Shown here: one piece after another, positions 1 through 7,848 of the stretch
Layout of the letters: the number at the start of each line of letters is the position of its first letter
Position numbering within the stretch: the first letter of the stretch is position 1
From: JBBARC01 sp040400005
GTDB taxonomy: Bacteria > Pseudomonadota > Alphaproteobacteria > Acetobacterales > Acetobacteraceae
Assembly: GCA_040400005.1 (NCBI GenBank)
Contig: JBBARC010000020.1
Location: 1-47,860 of the forward strand
Direction: 5' to 3'
DNA: 47,860 bases
The notes under the pieces: model-generated
What the model was told of the DNA's origin: nothing
Database searches by the model: none
What the model saw: the letters and a program-made list of their open reading frames with translations, nothing else
Translations under genes and position numbers: made by a program

Positions 1-117
1 GGAAGGGGCCGACATTGACGTTGCACCCCCCGTGCTGGCCCCTTCCCCCCGACCCAAAGCTAAAGGATTTTAAAGGCTTGCCTTTAATGGGGGTCGAGGG
101 GGCGAAGCCCCTCGCCT
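1..117. repeat. Palindromic repeat family A, copy 1 (cut by the window edge)
   Basis: The inner inverted pair GGAAGGGGCC (1-10) and GGCCCCTTCC (37-46) is followed by an outer arm with the small hairpins AAAGGCTTGCCTTT and GAGGGGGCGAAGCCCCTC. The same order of modules appears at 6357-6578 and 42595-42766. Only the centre and right arm are inside the window. It lies just downstream of prpB. Confidence 0.7.
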
Positions 118-149
118 TTCTTCCTTTTCTCCAGCCCAGCCGCAAGCGG

Positions 150-1064
150 CTAGGTGTTCATCTGGGGGAGGACGGTGGCGATGATGGAGGTGTCGAGGGC
201 TTCGTAGTTGGCCAGGCCGATACAGTCGTAGAGTTCGGCGCGGGTTTGCATGGCATCGACCATGTTATGGGCGCCGCCATCGCGGGCGATGGCGGTGTAG
301 AGGGTTTCGCTGGCTTTGGCGGAGACGCGGAAGCTGCTGACTGGCCAGATCACCATTTTGTAGCCCATGTCGGCGAATTCTTGTGCGGTGAAGTAGGGTG
401 TGCGGCCGAATTCGGTCATGTTGGCGAGCAGTTTTACGCCGGGCATACGGCGGGCGAATTCGGTGAACATATCGCGCGTGTTGAGGGCTTCGGGGAAGAT
501 CGCATCGGCGCCGGCTTCGATATAGAGTTTGGCGCGGGCGACGGCGCCATCCATCCCTTCGCTGGCGGCGGCATCGGTGCGGGCGATGATTTGCAGGTGG
601 CGGCGGGCTTTGCGGGCGGCGGCGACTTTGGCGGCCATATCGTGGGCGCTGGCCAGTTTTTTATCGTTCAGGTGGCCGCATTTTTTGGGCAGGAGTTGAT
701 CTTCGATGTGCACGGCGCCGGCGCCGGCATCTTCGAAGGCGCGCACCATGTGCATAACGTTCAGGGCTTCGCCGTAGCCGGTATCGCCATCGGCGAGCAC
801 CGGCAGGCCGGAGGCGCGGGCGAGTTGGCGGATGAAGAAGCAGACTTCATCGACGGTGATGATGCCGAGATCGGGCAGGCCCATGGACGCGGTCATGGCG
901 GCACCGGAGAGGTAGATTGCGTCGAACCCGGCGCGCCCGGCTTGGATGGCGGCCATGCCGTTATGGGCACCGGGCAGGCGCAGAATTTCCGGGCGATCGA
1001 GCAGGCGGGCGAAGCGCACGCCGGCGGGTTCGGCCGGCAGGTCAGCAGCGATGAGATAGGTCAT
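150..1064 (-). CDS. prpB: 2-methylisocitrate lyase (PrpB)
   Basis: Predicted to cleave 2-methylisocitrate to pyruvate and succinate in the cytosolic methylcitrate cycle for propionyl-CoA. The protein is 304 aa, close to the usual length for PrpB. It carries the isocitrate lyase/PEP mutase superfamily signatures: the substrate loop PGAHNGMAA near residue 31, the metal-binding DGDTGYG near 92-98, and the catalytic KKCGH with Cys129, the form typical of (methyl)isocitrate lyases. I chose the ATG at 1064 because GGGGA lies 9 nt upstream and the extra 33 upstream codons look non-coding. It is divergent from coxG; no prpC or prpD is in the window. A related lyase such as oxaloacetate decarboxylase is less likely given KKCGH. 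Confidence 0.87.
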   Translation of the reverse strand: MTYLIAADLPAEPAGVRFARLLDRPEILRLPGAHNGMAAIQAGRAGFDAIYLSGAAMTASMGLPDLGIITVDEVCFFIRQLARASGLPVLADGDTGYGEALNVMHMVRAFEDAGAGAVHIEDQLLPKKCGHLNDKKLASAHDMAAKVAAARKARRHLQIIARTDAAASEGMDGAVARAKLYIEAGADAIFPEALNTRDMFTEFARRMPGVKLLANMTEFGRTPYFTAQEFADMGYKMVIWPVSSFRVSAKASETLYTAIARDGGAHNMVDAMQTRAELYDCIGLANYEALDTSIIATVLPQMNT

Positions 1065-1197
1065 GCGAAAATTTCCCCAAAAACGGCGTGGCGCAGAGGG
1101 AGTGCCACAGTGGCGCGGGTTTGAAAAACCCATTGGCGCGCGTAATCTAGCAATAGGGCGCATGCCTGCCCCCGGCTTTTAAGGACCGCCTTTCACC

Positions 1198-1800
1198 ATG
1201 GAGATGATTGGAGACCGCATTTTACCGGCGAGCCGGGCGCAGGTGTGGGCGGCGTTGAATGATCCGCTGGTGTTGCTTGCGTCGATCCCCGGCTGCAAGA
1301 CGTTGGATGTGAGTGGTGAGAATGCGTTTCGCGCCGCCGCGAGTGTGAAGATTGGGCCGATTTCGGCCAATTTCACTGGTGATGTGGCATTGCGCGATAT
1401 TGATGCACCGAATGGGTATCGCATTGAAGGATCGGGCCAAGGGGGGCCGGCCGGGTTTGCCCGCGGTGGTGCGCGGGTGGATTTAAGCGACGTCGCCGGC
1501 GGCACCCGGCTTGCTTTTGCGGTGAAGGCCGAGGTTGGCGGCAAGATTGCCCAGCTTGGCGCGCGGCTGATTGATGCCAGCGCCAAGCAGATGGCGGATC
1601 AGTTTTTTGATAATTTTGCCGCCGTCCTGGCGATTAGGGTGGCCGATAGCGCCGGTGCGGCAGCGGCGCTGCCAGCGGCTGCGGATATGAATGCGCTGTC
1701 GCTGATCCCGCGCGAGATTGGCGGGTTTCCGATTTTTGCTTGGGTGGGTGCTGCCATTTTCCTGGGTTTTGTGGCCGAATTGCTTGCCGGATTTTTCTAA
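1198..1800 (+). CDS. coxG: CoxG-like SRPBCC protein with C-terminal membrane anchor
   Basis: A CO dehydrogenase subunit G (CoxG) family protein of 200 aa. The N-terminal 150 residues follow the family pattern: MEMIGDRILPASRAQVWAAL, then LLASIPGCKTL, then VKIGPISANFTGDV, a START/SRPBCC lipid-binding-like fold. Residues about 177-200 form one hydrophobic helix that would anchor it at the inner membrane. Family knowledge: CoxG helps recruit molybdenum hydroxylases of the CoxMSL type to the membrane, and many copies serve other molybdoenzymes. It overlaps the downstream coxD, as in cox-type clusters, but no coxL/M/S or coxE is present here, so the partner enzyme is unknown. Confidence 0.82.
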   Translation: MEMIGDRILPASRAQVWAALNDPLVLLASIPGCKTLDVSGENAFRAAASVKIGPISANFTGDVALRDIDAPNGYRIEGSGQGGPAGFARGGARVDLSDVAGGTRLAFAVKAEVGGKIAQLGARLIDASAKQMADQFFDNFAAVLAIRVADSAGAAAALPAAADMNALSLIPREIGGFPIFAWVGAAIFLGFVAELLAGFF

Positions 1801-2677
1801 ACTGCCGGCGAGCGTTGCCGATACCGCGGCTTTGCTGGCGGGCCAGGGCTATATTGCCGATACCGCCTTGGCCAGCGTTGTGCATTTGGCGCTGGTGATG
1901 CCGCGGCCGCTGTTTTTGGAAGGCGAGCCGGGCACTGGTAAAACCGAGATTGCGCGCGCGTTGGCAGCGGGCTTGGGGCGGCGCCTGGTGCGGCTGCAAT
2001 GCCATGACGGGCTGGATTTGGCATCGGCCGCTTATGAATGGGACCGCGCCCGCCAGTTGATTGCCATTCGCATTAAAGACGCCGCCGGCGTGCGTGATGG
2101 CGGCCGGATTGCGCATGATATCTATACGCGCGATTTTCTGATCGCCCGGCCGTTGCTATCGGCGATCGACCCGGATTTGCCGCCGGCGGTGTTGCTGATC
2201 GACGAGCTGGATCGGGCGGATGCGCCATTTGAGGCGTTTTTGCTGGAAATACTGGAAGATTTTCAGATCACCATTCCCGAATTGGGCACCGTACGGGCGG
2301 CCCATAAGCCGGTGGTGGTGCTAACGTCCAACCGCACGCGTGACGTGCATGATGCGATTCGCCGGCGGTGCTTGTATGCTTGGGTTGATTACCCCGATGC
2401 CGAACGCGAGCGCGCGATTTTGGCCTCGCGCGCGCCCGAAGTGCCGGCCTTACTGGCAGCCCAGGTGGTGGATTTTGTGCAAAAGCTGCGGCGCGGGGAT
2501 CTGTTTAAGGCGCCGGGGGCGGCGGAGACGCTGGATTGGGCGCGGGCACTGGCGCATCTGGGGGCGAGTGAGCTAACCGTACCGCTGGTTGCGGCAAGCC
2601 TGGGTGCGTTGTTGAAATACCAGGACGATTTGGCCCGGCTTGATCACGCAGGGATCGCAAAACTACTCACCGCGTGA
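1784..2677 (+). CDS. coxD: MoxR-type AAA+ ATPase, CoxD-like
   Basis: A MoxR/CoxD AAA+ ATPase of about 297 aa, a chaperone class that matures molybdenum hydroxylases. Walker A is GEPGTGKTE (residues about 47-55), Walker B is VLLIDELDRAD, and sensor 1 is VVLTSNRTRD. The segment LQCHDGLDLASAAYEWD is typical of CoxD. The frame opens at an ATG at 1718 inside coxG, but the first 22 codons give a hydrophobic tail that family members lack. The TTG at 1784, overlapping the end of coxG by 17 nt, is therefore the likelier start, though this is not certain. The von Willebrand protein CoxE that usually follows CoxD is absent. Confidence 0.8.
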   Translation: MPDFSKLPASVADTAALLAGQGYIADTALASVVHLALVMPRPLFLEGEPGTGKTEIARALAAGLGRRLVRLQCHDGLDLASAAYEWDRARQLIAIRIKDAAGVRDGGRIAHDIYTRDFLIARPLLSAIDPDLPPAVLLIDELDRADAPFEAFLLEILEDFQITIPELGTVRAAHKPVVVLTSNRTRDVHDAIRRRCLYAWVDYPDAERERAILASRAPEVPALLAAQVVDFVQKLRRGDLFKAPGAAETLDWARALAHLGASELTVPLVAASLGALLKYQDDLARLDHAGIAKLLTA

Positions 2678-2688
2678 TGAGTAGGGGT

Positions 2689-2775
2689 GCGGCCCGGCTA
2701 AACAGGGATAAGGGTGCGGCTCGGCGCCTTGGACTGGTGAGACCAGCCTACCGGGGGGTGGGGCCACCGGGCCGC
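2689..2775. repeat. Inverted repeat after coxD
   Basis: GCGGCCCGG (2689-2697) and CCGGGCCGC (2767-2775) form a 9-bp perfect stem. It encloses the smaller hairpin CTGGTGAGACCAG and a near-direct repeat, GGGTGCGGCCCGG / GGGTGCGGCTCGG. It could terminate the coxGD transcript, although no clear T-run follows. The remaining bases up to 2959 are noticeably AT-richer and hold no gene I can support; only the ribosome binding site AGGGAGG for the next gene stands out. Confidence 0.5.
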
Positions 2776-2959
2776 ATGACGAGTGTATATATTAGATTCG
2801 TATTCGTTACTATCACATTCACGTGATCGGACGCTTATGTCTGCATTTGTTCTCTTTCCAAAATGTTAGGTCTGGGTCCATGAAACCATAGGTTGTGGAA
2901 ATCGATGATTTTGAGACCGCAACCTTCTAACAACACCGCGCTGCGGTAGGGAGGAACGC

Positions 2960-3919
2960 ATGGCACACGGATATGTCTATGTTCTGGTCAACGCCTCAAT
3001 CCCCGGTTTGGTCAAAATCGGCTGCACCACCCGCCCGCCGTTGCAGCGGGTGGCCGAATTATCGGCGGCGAGCGGGGTGGCGACGCCTTTTCTACTGGCC
3101 TACGAACAGGAATTTGCCGATTGCGAGATGGCTGAGCGCGACGTGCATATGGAATTTGAACAGCGTGGCCTGCGGCTTGCGGCCAACCGTGAGTTTTTTC
3201 GGTGCAGCGCCAGCGAGGCGGTGCACGCTTTGCTGGCACTGGCGGAAACCTCGCCAGGCAGCGACGCTGACGGTAGTGACGCAGAGGGGGCCGCGCGCCA
3301 GGCGGCGCGGCTGGCGCAAGGGGTGGAGTTGGTGGCCGAGGGCGACCGGTATTTTACCGGCGAAGGCGATTGTATGCAGGATGGCGTGGAAGCTGTGCGG
3401 CTGTACCGCCGCGCCGCCCGCCTAGGCTATGGCGTCGGCCAGGAACGTTTGGGCGCCATTTTCGTGCGGGCGGCCAAATGCGGGCGCGCTGACCGGCGCC
3501 GGGCGCTGACGTATTTGAAGGCCGGGGTGAAATTGGGCAACCCGTATTGCTGGGTAGAAATGGCGGTACTGTTTGCCCGCGAAAGCAATGAGCGCAATTG
3601 TAGCAAGGCGTTCGGCCATTTTCTCGATGCCGCACCAGATCGCGACGATGCCCGCTTTATCCGCGCCTGCCGGCGCTATGTTTCGGTGTGTTTTGATCGC
3701 AGTTGGGCATTGGTGCACGCGGCTTCCTTGCAGCCCAACGCCGATACCGTGCTGGCAACGTTGCTGGATGATTTCGACCGCAGCGATGCCACCGGCCCAG
3801 GCCGCACCCGGATCGCCGCCATGCTGCGCTATGCGCACGCGGCGCTGAAACCGGCACCGGCCGCACCGCCGCCGCGGCTGTGGCGCCGCTGGCTGCCCTG
3901 GCCGTTGGCTGCCGCTTAA
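2960..3919 (+). CDS. GIY-YIG-type (T5orf172/MUG113-like) protein with Sel1-like repeats
   Basis: A 319-aa two-part protein. Residues 4-80 read GYVYVLVNASIPGLVKIG, then an Arg in TRPPLQRVAEL, an acidic AERDVH and ANREFF. This order matches the T5orf172/MUG113 branch of the GIY-YIG nuclease superfamily, with YVY and KIG standing for GIY and YIG. Residues about 120-230 contain Sel1/TPR-like helical repeats (DGVEAVRLYRRAARLGYG, then RRALTYLKAGVKLGNP), usually protein-binding. The C-terminus is Pro/Ala-rich. AGGGAGG lies 6 nt before the ATG. Family members occur in phages and defence-related genes; the role here is unknown. It stands alone and is convergent with the next gene. Confidence 0.7.
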   Translation: MAHGYVYVLVNASIPGLVKIGCTTRPPLQRVAELSAASGVATPFLLAYEQEFADCEMAERDVHMEFEQRGLRLAANREFFRCSASEAVHALLALAETSPGSDADGSDAEGAARQAARLAQGVELVAEGDRYFTGEGDCMQDGVEAVRLYRRAARLGYGVGQERLGAIFVRAAKCGRADRRRALTYLKAGVKLGNPYCWVEMAVLFARESNERNCSKAFGHFLDAAPDRDDARFIRACRRYVSVCFDRSWALVHAASLQPNADTVLATLLDDFDRSDATGPGRTRIAAMLRYAHAALKPAPAAPPPRLWRRWLPWPLAAA

Positions 3920-3938
3920 CCGTAGGTGGGGGTATCGG

Positions 3939-4670
3939 TTATTTGTCGCCGCCGATGGCAAAAGTTACGTTGGTTGAAACACTTAACGTGACGGTGGACA
4001 GGTTAATTTCGGGTGGTGGCGCGTTCGATGCTGCCGCCATGCGCATCAGCGGGCGTGGCCCGGGGGTTGGCCCATCGCCATCGATATCATAGCCATCGAC
4101 GCGCAAAACCGGGCCGAGCACCGCGCCGACCCCTGACAGCAAGGCGGCCGCCCGGGTTTTCGCATCGGCGGCAGCTTTGGGCAGGCAATCGGCAACAATT
4201 CGGTCGCGCGTGGCTTGCGCCAAAAAACTATCTAACCCGCCGATATCGGTCATGCCGTCTACCGCTGCCATTTGCATAGACTGGCCCAGTTTTGGCGCAT
4301 CCGAGGTTTCGGCGGTGACGGCTGCGCGGGCGCGGAATATCGGGCGTATGGGTTTGCCGCTATCGTCGGTGGTGATGCGGTCGAGGGTTATGCCGGCGGT
4401 GGTGATTTTGCCATCGGGAAGGCTGAAGGCGGTAAGGCCCGCGCTGTATTTGCGGGCGATGTCGGCGGCTTCCGCCGCCGCGCGGGCGGGATCGGGCGCA
4501 TCGCGGCTAACCGATGCGGTTAAACGTGCCCGATCTGGCGCAAGTGTCACACTGCACACGCCGCGCACGGTGATGCCGGTTGCGGTTTGCGCCGCCATGG
4601 TTTGGGCAAACGCGGGTTGGGCCGCGGCCAGACCCGGGATCAAAAAACCTGCCATGAGTGCGCAACGCAT
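3939..4670 (-). CDS. Periplasmic SIMPL (DUF541) domain protein
   Basis: A 243-aa exported protein. The N-terminus MRCALMAGFLIPGLAAAQPAFA is a signal peptide with a probable cleavage after AFA. The mature part follows the SIMPL/DUF541 pattern: ITVRGVCSVTLAPDRARLTASV at the start, a central Ala-rich helix, DGKITTAGITLDRI, and a C-terminal beta strand LSTVTLSVSTNVTF. Family members (such as E. coli YggE) are periplasmic and linked to oxidative or envelope stress. It is the last gene of a same-strand run after cysK and the flavin reductase, with a 61-nt gap before it, so cotranscription is possible but unproven. Confidence 0.8.
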   Translation of the reverse strand: MRCALMAGFLIPGLAAAQPAFAQTMAAQTATGITVRGVCSVTLAPDRARLTASVSRDAPDPARAAAEAADIARKYSAGLTAFSLPDGKITTAGITLDRITTDDSGKPIRPIFRARAAVTAETSDAPKLGQSMQMAAVDGMTDIGGLDSFLAQATRDRIVADCLPKAAADAKTRAAALLSGVGAVLGPVLRVDGYDIDGDGPTPGPRPLMRMAAASNAPPPEINLSTVTLSVSTNVTFAIGGDK

Positions 4671-4731
4671 CGACTGTCATCCTTTTACAAACGCCACAGG
4701 CTTCATCAGCCACCATAAAACCAGAGGCGGC

Positions 4732-5262
4732 CTAACCGCCGTAAAAGATCGTCTCGCCCAGTTCGCGCAGATGCATAATCATCTCATCAGGCCGGCGATG
4801 CGGCGGCAAGCGCACATGCACATCGATCACCTCAAACAGCGCCGGATGATGGTCGCCCACTTCAAACGCGCCCAGCAACCGGCATTCCACCACCGCCACC
4901 GCATGCAGCAACAAGGGCACATGGCCGCGCCCGGTGGTGATGGGATGGCCGTTTAAGAAATCGCCCGCAGGCCCGCGTTCGCGCACCACCCGGCCGGCGC
5001 GAAAGGCAAACGCCTCGGCCGCGTCGTCGCGCCCCAGCATGTGCAGCACAATGCGGTTGGATGCCCGCACCACCCGGTTCAATTCGCTGCCCACCGGCAA
5101 GGCCACCATCACCAGTGGTGGGGTGATGGATGTTTGCATCACCCAATGCACGGTTTGTGCGGCCAAATCGCCGGTGGTGTCGTCAAAACTGGTGGCGACG
5201 AACACCCCGTACGGGATCATGCGCAAGGCGAATTGGCGCGCGACCGGGTCCAGTGGCTTCAC
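4732..5262 (-). CDS. Flavin reductase-like domain protein
   Basis: A 176-aa protein of the flavin reductase-like (FMN-binding split barrel) family. It begins QFALRMIPYGVFVATSF and contains WVMQTSITPPLVMVALP, the FMN-phosphate region of this family. The segment VVECRLLGAFEVGDHHPALFEVIDV is the usual strand pair with the conserved GDH. Such proteins either reduce free FMN with NAD(P)H for a partner monooxygenase or act as flavoproteins themselves; no monooxygenase is adjacent. It lies 36 nt downstream of cysK on the same strand, hinting at a sulfur or redox context, but that is inference. Confidence 0.75.
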   Translation of the reverse strand: MKPLDPVARQFALRMIPYGVFVATSFDDTTGDLAAQTVHWVMQTSITPPLVMVALPVGSELNRVVRASNRIVLHMLGRDDAAEAFAFRAGRVVRERGPAGDFLNGHPITTGRGHVPLLLHAVAVVECRLLGAFEVGDHHPALFEVIDVHVRLPPHRRPDEMIMHLRELGETIFYGG

Positions 5263-5298
5263 AACCGCGCTCCCCTAACCGCGTTTAACCGCCTTGGC

Positions 5299-6279
5299 CT
5301 AAAGCCCTTCAAACAAAGCCGTGGAGATGTAGCGTTCGGCAAAGCTTGGGATAATCACCACAATGCGCTTACCGGCGTAGTCTGGCCGGCTGCCCAGTTT
5401 CAGCGCCGCCGCCAGGGCTGCCCCCGATGATATGCCGCCGGGGATCCCTTCAGTGCGCGCCAAACGCCGGGCATTGGCGAACGTTTCGGCGTTGGTCACC
5501 TGTATCACCTCATCGATCAAATCCCGATCAAGCACCGCCGGCACAAAACCCGCCCCGATCCCCTGAATAGGGTGCGGCCCCGGCATGCCGCCCGATAGCA
5601 CGTGGCTGGTTTCCGGTTCCACCGCGATCATTTTCAAAGTCGGCCGGCGTGGTTTTAACGCCTGGCCAATGCCAGTGAGCGTGCCGCCAGTGCCAACGCC
5701 GCTGACAATCGCATCAACCTCGCCATTGGTATCAAACCAGATTTCTTCCGCCGTGGTCTGGCGATGAATTTCCGGGTTGTGCGGGTTGGCAAATTGGTTG
5801 GGCATCACCCCGCCGGCAGTTTGCTGCAACAACTCGGTGGCGCGCGCCACCGCACCCGACATACCCTTTTCGCGCGGGGTGAGTTCCAGCTCCGCCCCCA
5901 GATACGCCAGCATCTTGCGCCGCTCGATCGAGACACTCTCCGGCATGGTTAAAATCAGCCGGTAGCCGCGCGACGCCGCGACAAACGCCAAGCCAATACC
6001 CGTATTGCCCGAGGTGGGTTCAATAATCACCGACCCCGGGCCAATGCGGCCGTCAGCCTCCAAACTGGTGATCATGTTTACGCCGATGCGATCTTTAACC
6101 GAGGCGATCGGGTTGAAGAACTCCAGTTTTAGGGCAATGTCCGCGCGGATACCGTCCTCGGCGCAAATCCGCGGGATGCGCACCAGCGGTGTGTTGCCAA
6201 TGGTTTCCGCGATACTGTCATATATCCGGCCGCGCAGCGGCTTATCGAAAACGAGAGGTTTTTGGCGTTGCGTGTCCAT
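5299..6279 (-). CDS. cysK: Cysteine synthase A (O-acetylserine sulfhydrylase)
   Basis: A PLP enzyme of 326 aa that makes L-cysteine from O-acetylserine and sulfide in the cytosol. The PLP lysine is Lys62 in FFNPIASVKDRIG, the substrate loop is EPTSGNTGIGLA (residues about 87-98), and the PLP-phosphate loop is SGVGTGGTLTG. These fit CysK better than cystathionine beta-synthase, which would be longer. The ATG at 6279 has AGGAG 9 nt upstream. The frame stays open for 101 further codons upstream, but that stretch is translated palindromic repeat DNA and is not counted. It is divergent from aat across the repeat. Confidence 0.92.
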   Translation of the reverse strand: MDTQRQKPLVFDKPLRGRIYDSIAETIGNTPLVRIPRICAEDGIRADIALKLEFFNPIASVKDRIGVNMITSLEADGRIGPGSVIIEPTSGNTGIGLAFVAASRGYRLILTMPESVSIERRKMLAYLGAELELTPREKGMSGAVARATELLQQTAGGVMPNQFANPHNPEIHRQTTAEEIWFDTNGEVDAIVSGVGTGGTLTGIGQALKPRRPTLKMIAVEPETSHVLSGGMPGPHPIQGIGAGFVPAVLDRDLIDEVIQVTNAETFANARRLARTEGIPGGISSGAALAAALKLGSRPDYAGKRIVVIIPSFAERYISTALFEGL

Positions 6280-6356
6280 CCGGGAATGCTCCTGAAACTC
6301 AACCTGACCGTTAATCTGGCCCAAAACACCCGGCCTGACCAGGATGGCAGGACTGC

Positions 6357-6578
6357 GTGTGGGGCACGGAAGGCCAAGGGGCTTTGCCCCCTGGACCCCC
6401 ACCAAGGGCAGCGCCCTTGGAACGCGATTATTTGGGTTTGGGGGGAAGGGGGCCACCGCCTGCGTTGCCACACCTGTGTCGGCCCCCTTCCCCCCAAACC
6501 CAAACAAATGGGTTTCCAAAGGCCGCCGGCCTTTGGTGGGGTCCAGGGGCGAAGCCCTTGGCCTTCCGTGCCCCACAC
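6357..6578. repeat. Palindromic repeat family A, copy 2 (complete, 222 bp)
   Basis: A near-perfect long inverted repeat. The outer ends are GTGTGGGGCACGGAAGGCC and GGCCTTCCGTGCCCCACAC. Inside come hairpins around GGGGCTTTGCCCC and AAGGGCAGCGCCCTT, then TTTGGGTTTGGGGGGAAGG and its complement around a short centre near 6450-6482. Each arm can fold on itself, so the element can form a branched structure. It separates the divergent cysK and aat and is open in several frames, giving artefactual N-terminal extensions of both genes. Confidence 0.9.
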
Positions 6579-6593
6579 TCAATCTCGCACATC

Positions 6594-7262
6594 ATGTCCC
6601 GACGCGCGTTTTCGCTGACGCCGGCTGTGATGCTGCGCGCGTACCGGTCGGGGTTATTTCCGATGGCGGAGAGTCGTGACGCCAAGGATTTGTACTGGCT
6701 GGCGCCGGAGATGCGGGGGGTTTTGCCGCTGGATGGGTTTCATGCGCCGCGGCGCTTATGGCGCACGGTGGGATCGGGGCGGTATGTGGTGACCGCTGAC
6801 CGGGATTTTGCAGGCGTTATTGGCGGGTGTGCGGCGGCGGCACCGGGGCGCGACGATACCTGGATCAATGACGATATTTCTACGTTGTTTAATGCGCTGC
6901 ATGTGCAGGGCCATGCCCATAGCATTGAGACCTGGGACGATGGCGTGCTGGTGGGCGGGTTGTATGGGGTATCGCTGGGGGGTGCGTTTTTTGGTGAGAG
7001 CATGTTTTCACGGGCCAATGATGCGTCCAAGGTGGCGCTGGTGCATTTGGTCGCGCGATTGCGGCTGGCCGGGTATAGATTGCTGGACACGCAGTTTGTA
7101 ACTGCGCATTTAAGCCAGTTTGGGGCGATAGAAATTCCGCGTGAGGTGTACCGGGCGCGGCTAGACCAAGCGGCCGGGCTTGCGGTGCACTGGCAGGCGG
7201 GTGCGACGCCCGGCGGCCTGGCGGACGAATTTGCCCGCATGAGGGGACATGGTTGTGATTAG
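6594..7262 (+). CDS. aat: Leucyl/phenylalanyl-tRNA-protein transferase
   Basis: A 222-aa Aat enzyme that adds Leu or Phe to proteins with N-terminal Arg or Lys, marking them for ClpS/ClpAP degradation. Family motifs run in order: YRSGLFPMAE, LYWLAPEMRGVLPLDGFHAPR, TWINDDISTLFNALHVQGHAHSIE (two overlapping pieces), GGLYGVSLGGAFFGESMFS, and LLDTQFVTAHLSQFGAIEIPR. The length is normal for the family. The ATG at 6594 lies just beyond the palindromic repeat; earlier in-frame starts would translate the repeat. Its last 14 nt overlap the next gene, suggesting translational coupling. Confidence 0.93.
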   Translation: MSRRAFSLTPAVMLRAYRSGLFPMAESRDAKDLYWLAPEMRGVLPLDGFHAPRRLWRTVGSGRYVVTADRDFAGVIGGCAAAAPGRDDTWINDDISTLFNALHVQGHAHSIETWDDGVLVGGLYGVSLGGAFFGESMFSRANDASKVALVHLVARLRLAGYRLLDTQFVTAHLSQFGAIEIPREVYRARLDQAAGLAVHWQAGATPGGLADEFARMRGHGCD

Positions 7263-7848
7263 GTTTTTGGCGTGTGTTGGGATTGTTGCTTGCGGCTGTG
7301 GCCCGGCGTTGGCAGCGCGTACGCCGGCACCGTTGCTGGCACCGCGCCATGATGTGACGGTTGCCTACAGCTTTACCCCGGCTGGGCGGGCGCCGATGGA
7401 TATTACCGTGGCGGTGGCGGCCGGCGGGCAAAAACTGCATGTGCGGGGCGATGATTTGCCGGTGGTGATGGTGATTGATCGGGCAGCCCAAGTGGCCCAG
7501 TTGATGCTGCCGATCGCGGCGGCCTATGCCACGGTTTCCATTACCGGGCAGGACCCGGAGCGGGCATTTTTGCGCGATGCCCATTTTACCCGTGGGGCGG
7601 GCCGCCGGGTGGCCGGGTTGGCGTGCACCGATTGGACGGCAGTGCGGGCGGCCGATCATGCGCAGGCTTGCATTACCAGCGATGGTGTTATTTTAGATGG
7701 ATCGGTGACCACAAAAAGCCACGGCACGTCGCGGGTGAAAGCTTTGCGCGTAAGCCAGGCGCCATTGGCGAGGGAGATGTTTAGCGTGCCGAGCAATTAC
7801 ACCAGCACCGGGGCTTTTCCGGTGCCAATGTTTGATCCTGGACAATGA
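7249..7848 (+). CDS. Exported protein of unknown function, tandem paralogue 1
   Basis: A 199-aa protein with a signal peptide (RFLACVGIVACGCGPALA then ARTP). I do not recognise a named family. It shares an ordered set of motifs with the next gene: R..DVTVAYSFTP near the mature start, AGLACTDW, CITSDGVIL, and a C-terminal SQAPLA...VPSNY. The two are therefore ancient duplicates with the same fold, probably beta-rich, and two conserved Cys (in ACTDW and ACITS) that could form a disulfide in the periplasm. It overlaps aat by 14 nt and the next gene by 4 nt, so the three are probably one transcript. Confidence 0.7.
   Translation: MVVIRFLACVGIVACGCGPALAARTPAPLLAPRHDVTVAYSFTPAGRAPMDITVAVAAGGQKLHVRGDDLPVVMVIDRAAQVAQLMLPIAAAYATVSITGQDPERAFLRDAHFTRGAGRRVAGLACTDWTAVRAADHAQACITSDGVILDGSVTTKSHGTSRVKALRVSQAPLAREMFSVPSNYTSTGAFPVPMFDPGQ

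Noticed and set aside
15..1124. Long plus-strand open frame (369 codons) across prpB
   Set aside because: It is antisense to a clear PrpB and has Gly/Ala/Asp-biased composition typical of GC-rich shadow frames.
6282..6582. 101-codon N-terminal extension of cysK, and the similar extension of aat
   Set aside because: Both translate the 222-bp palindrome. Good internal starts with normal family length exist at 6279 and 6594.
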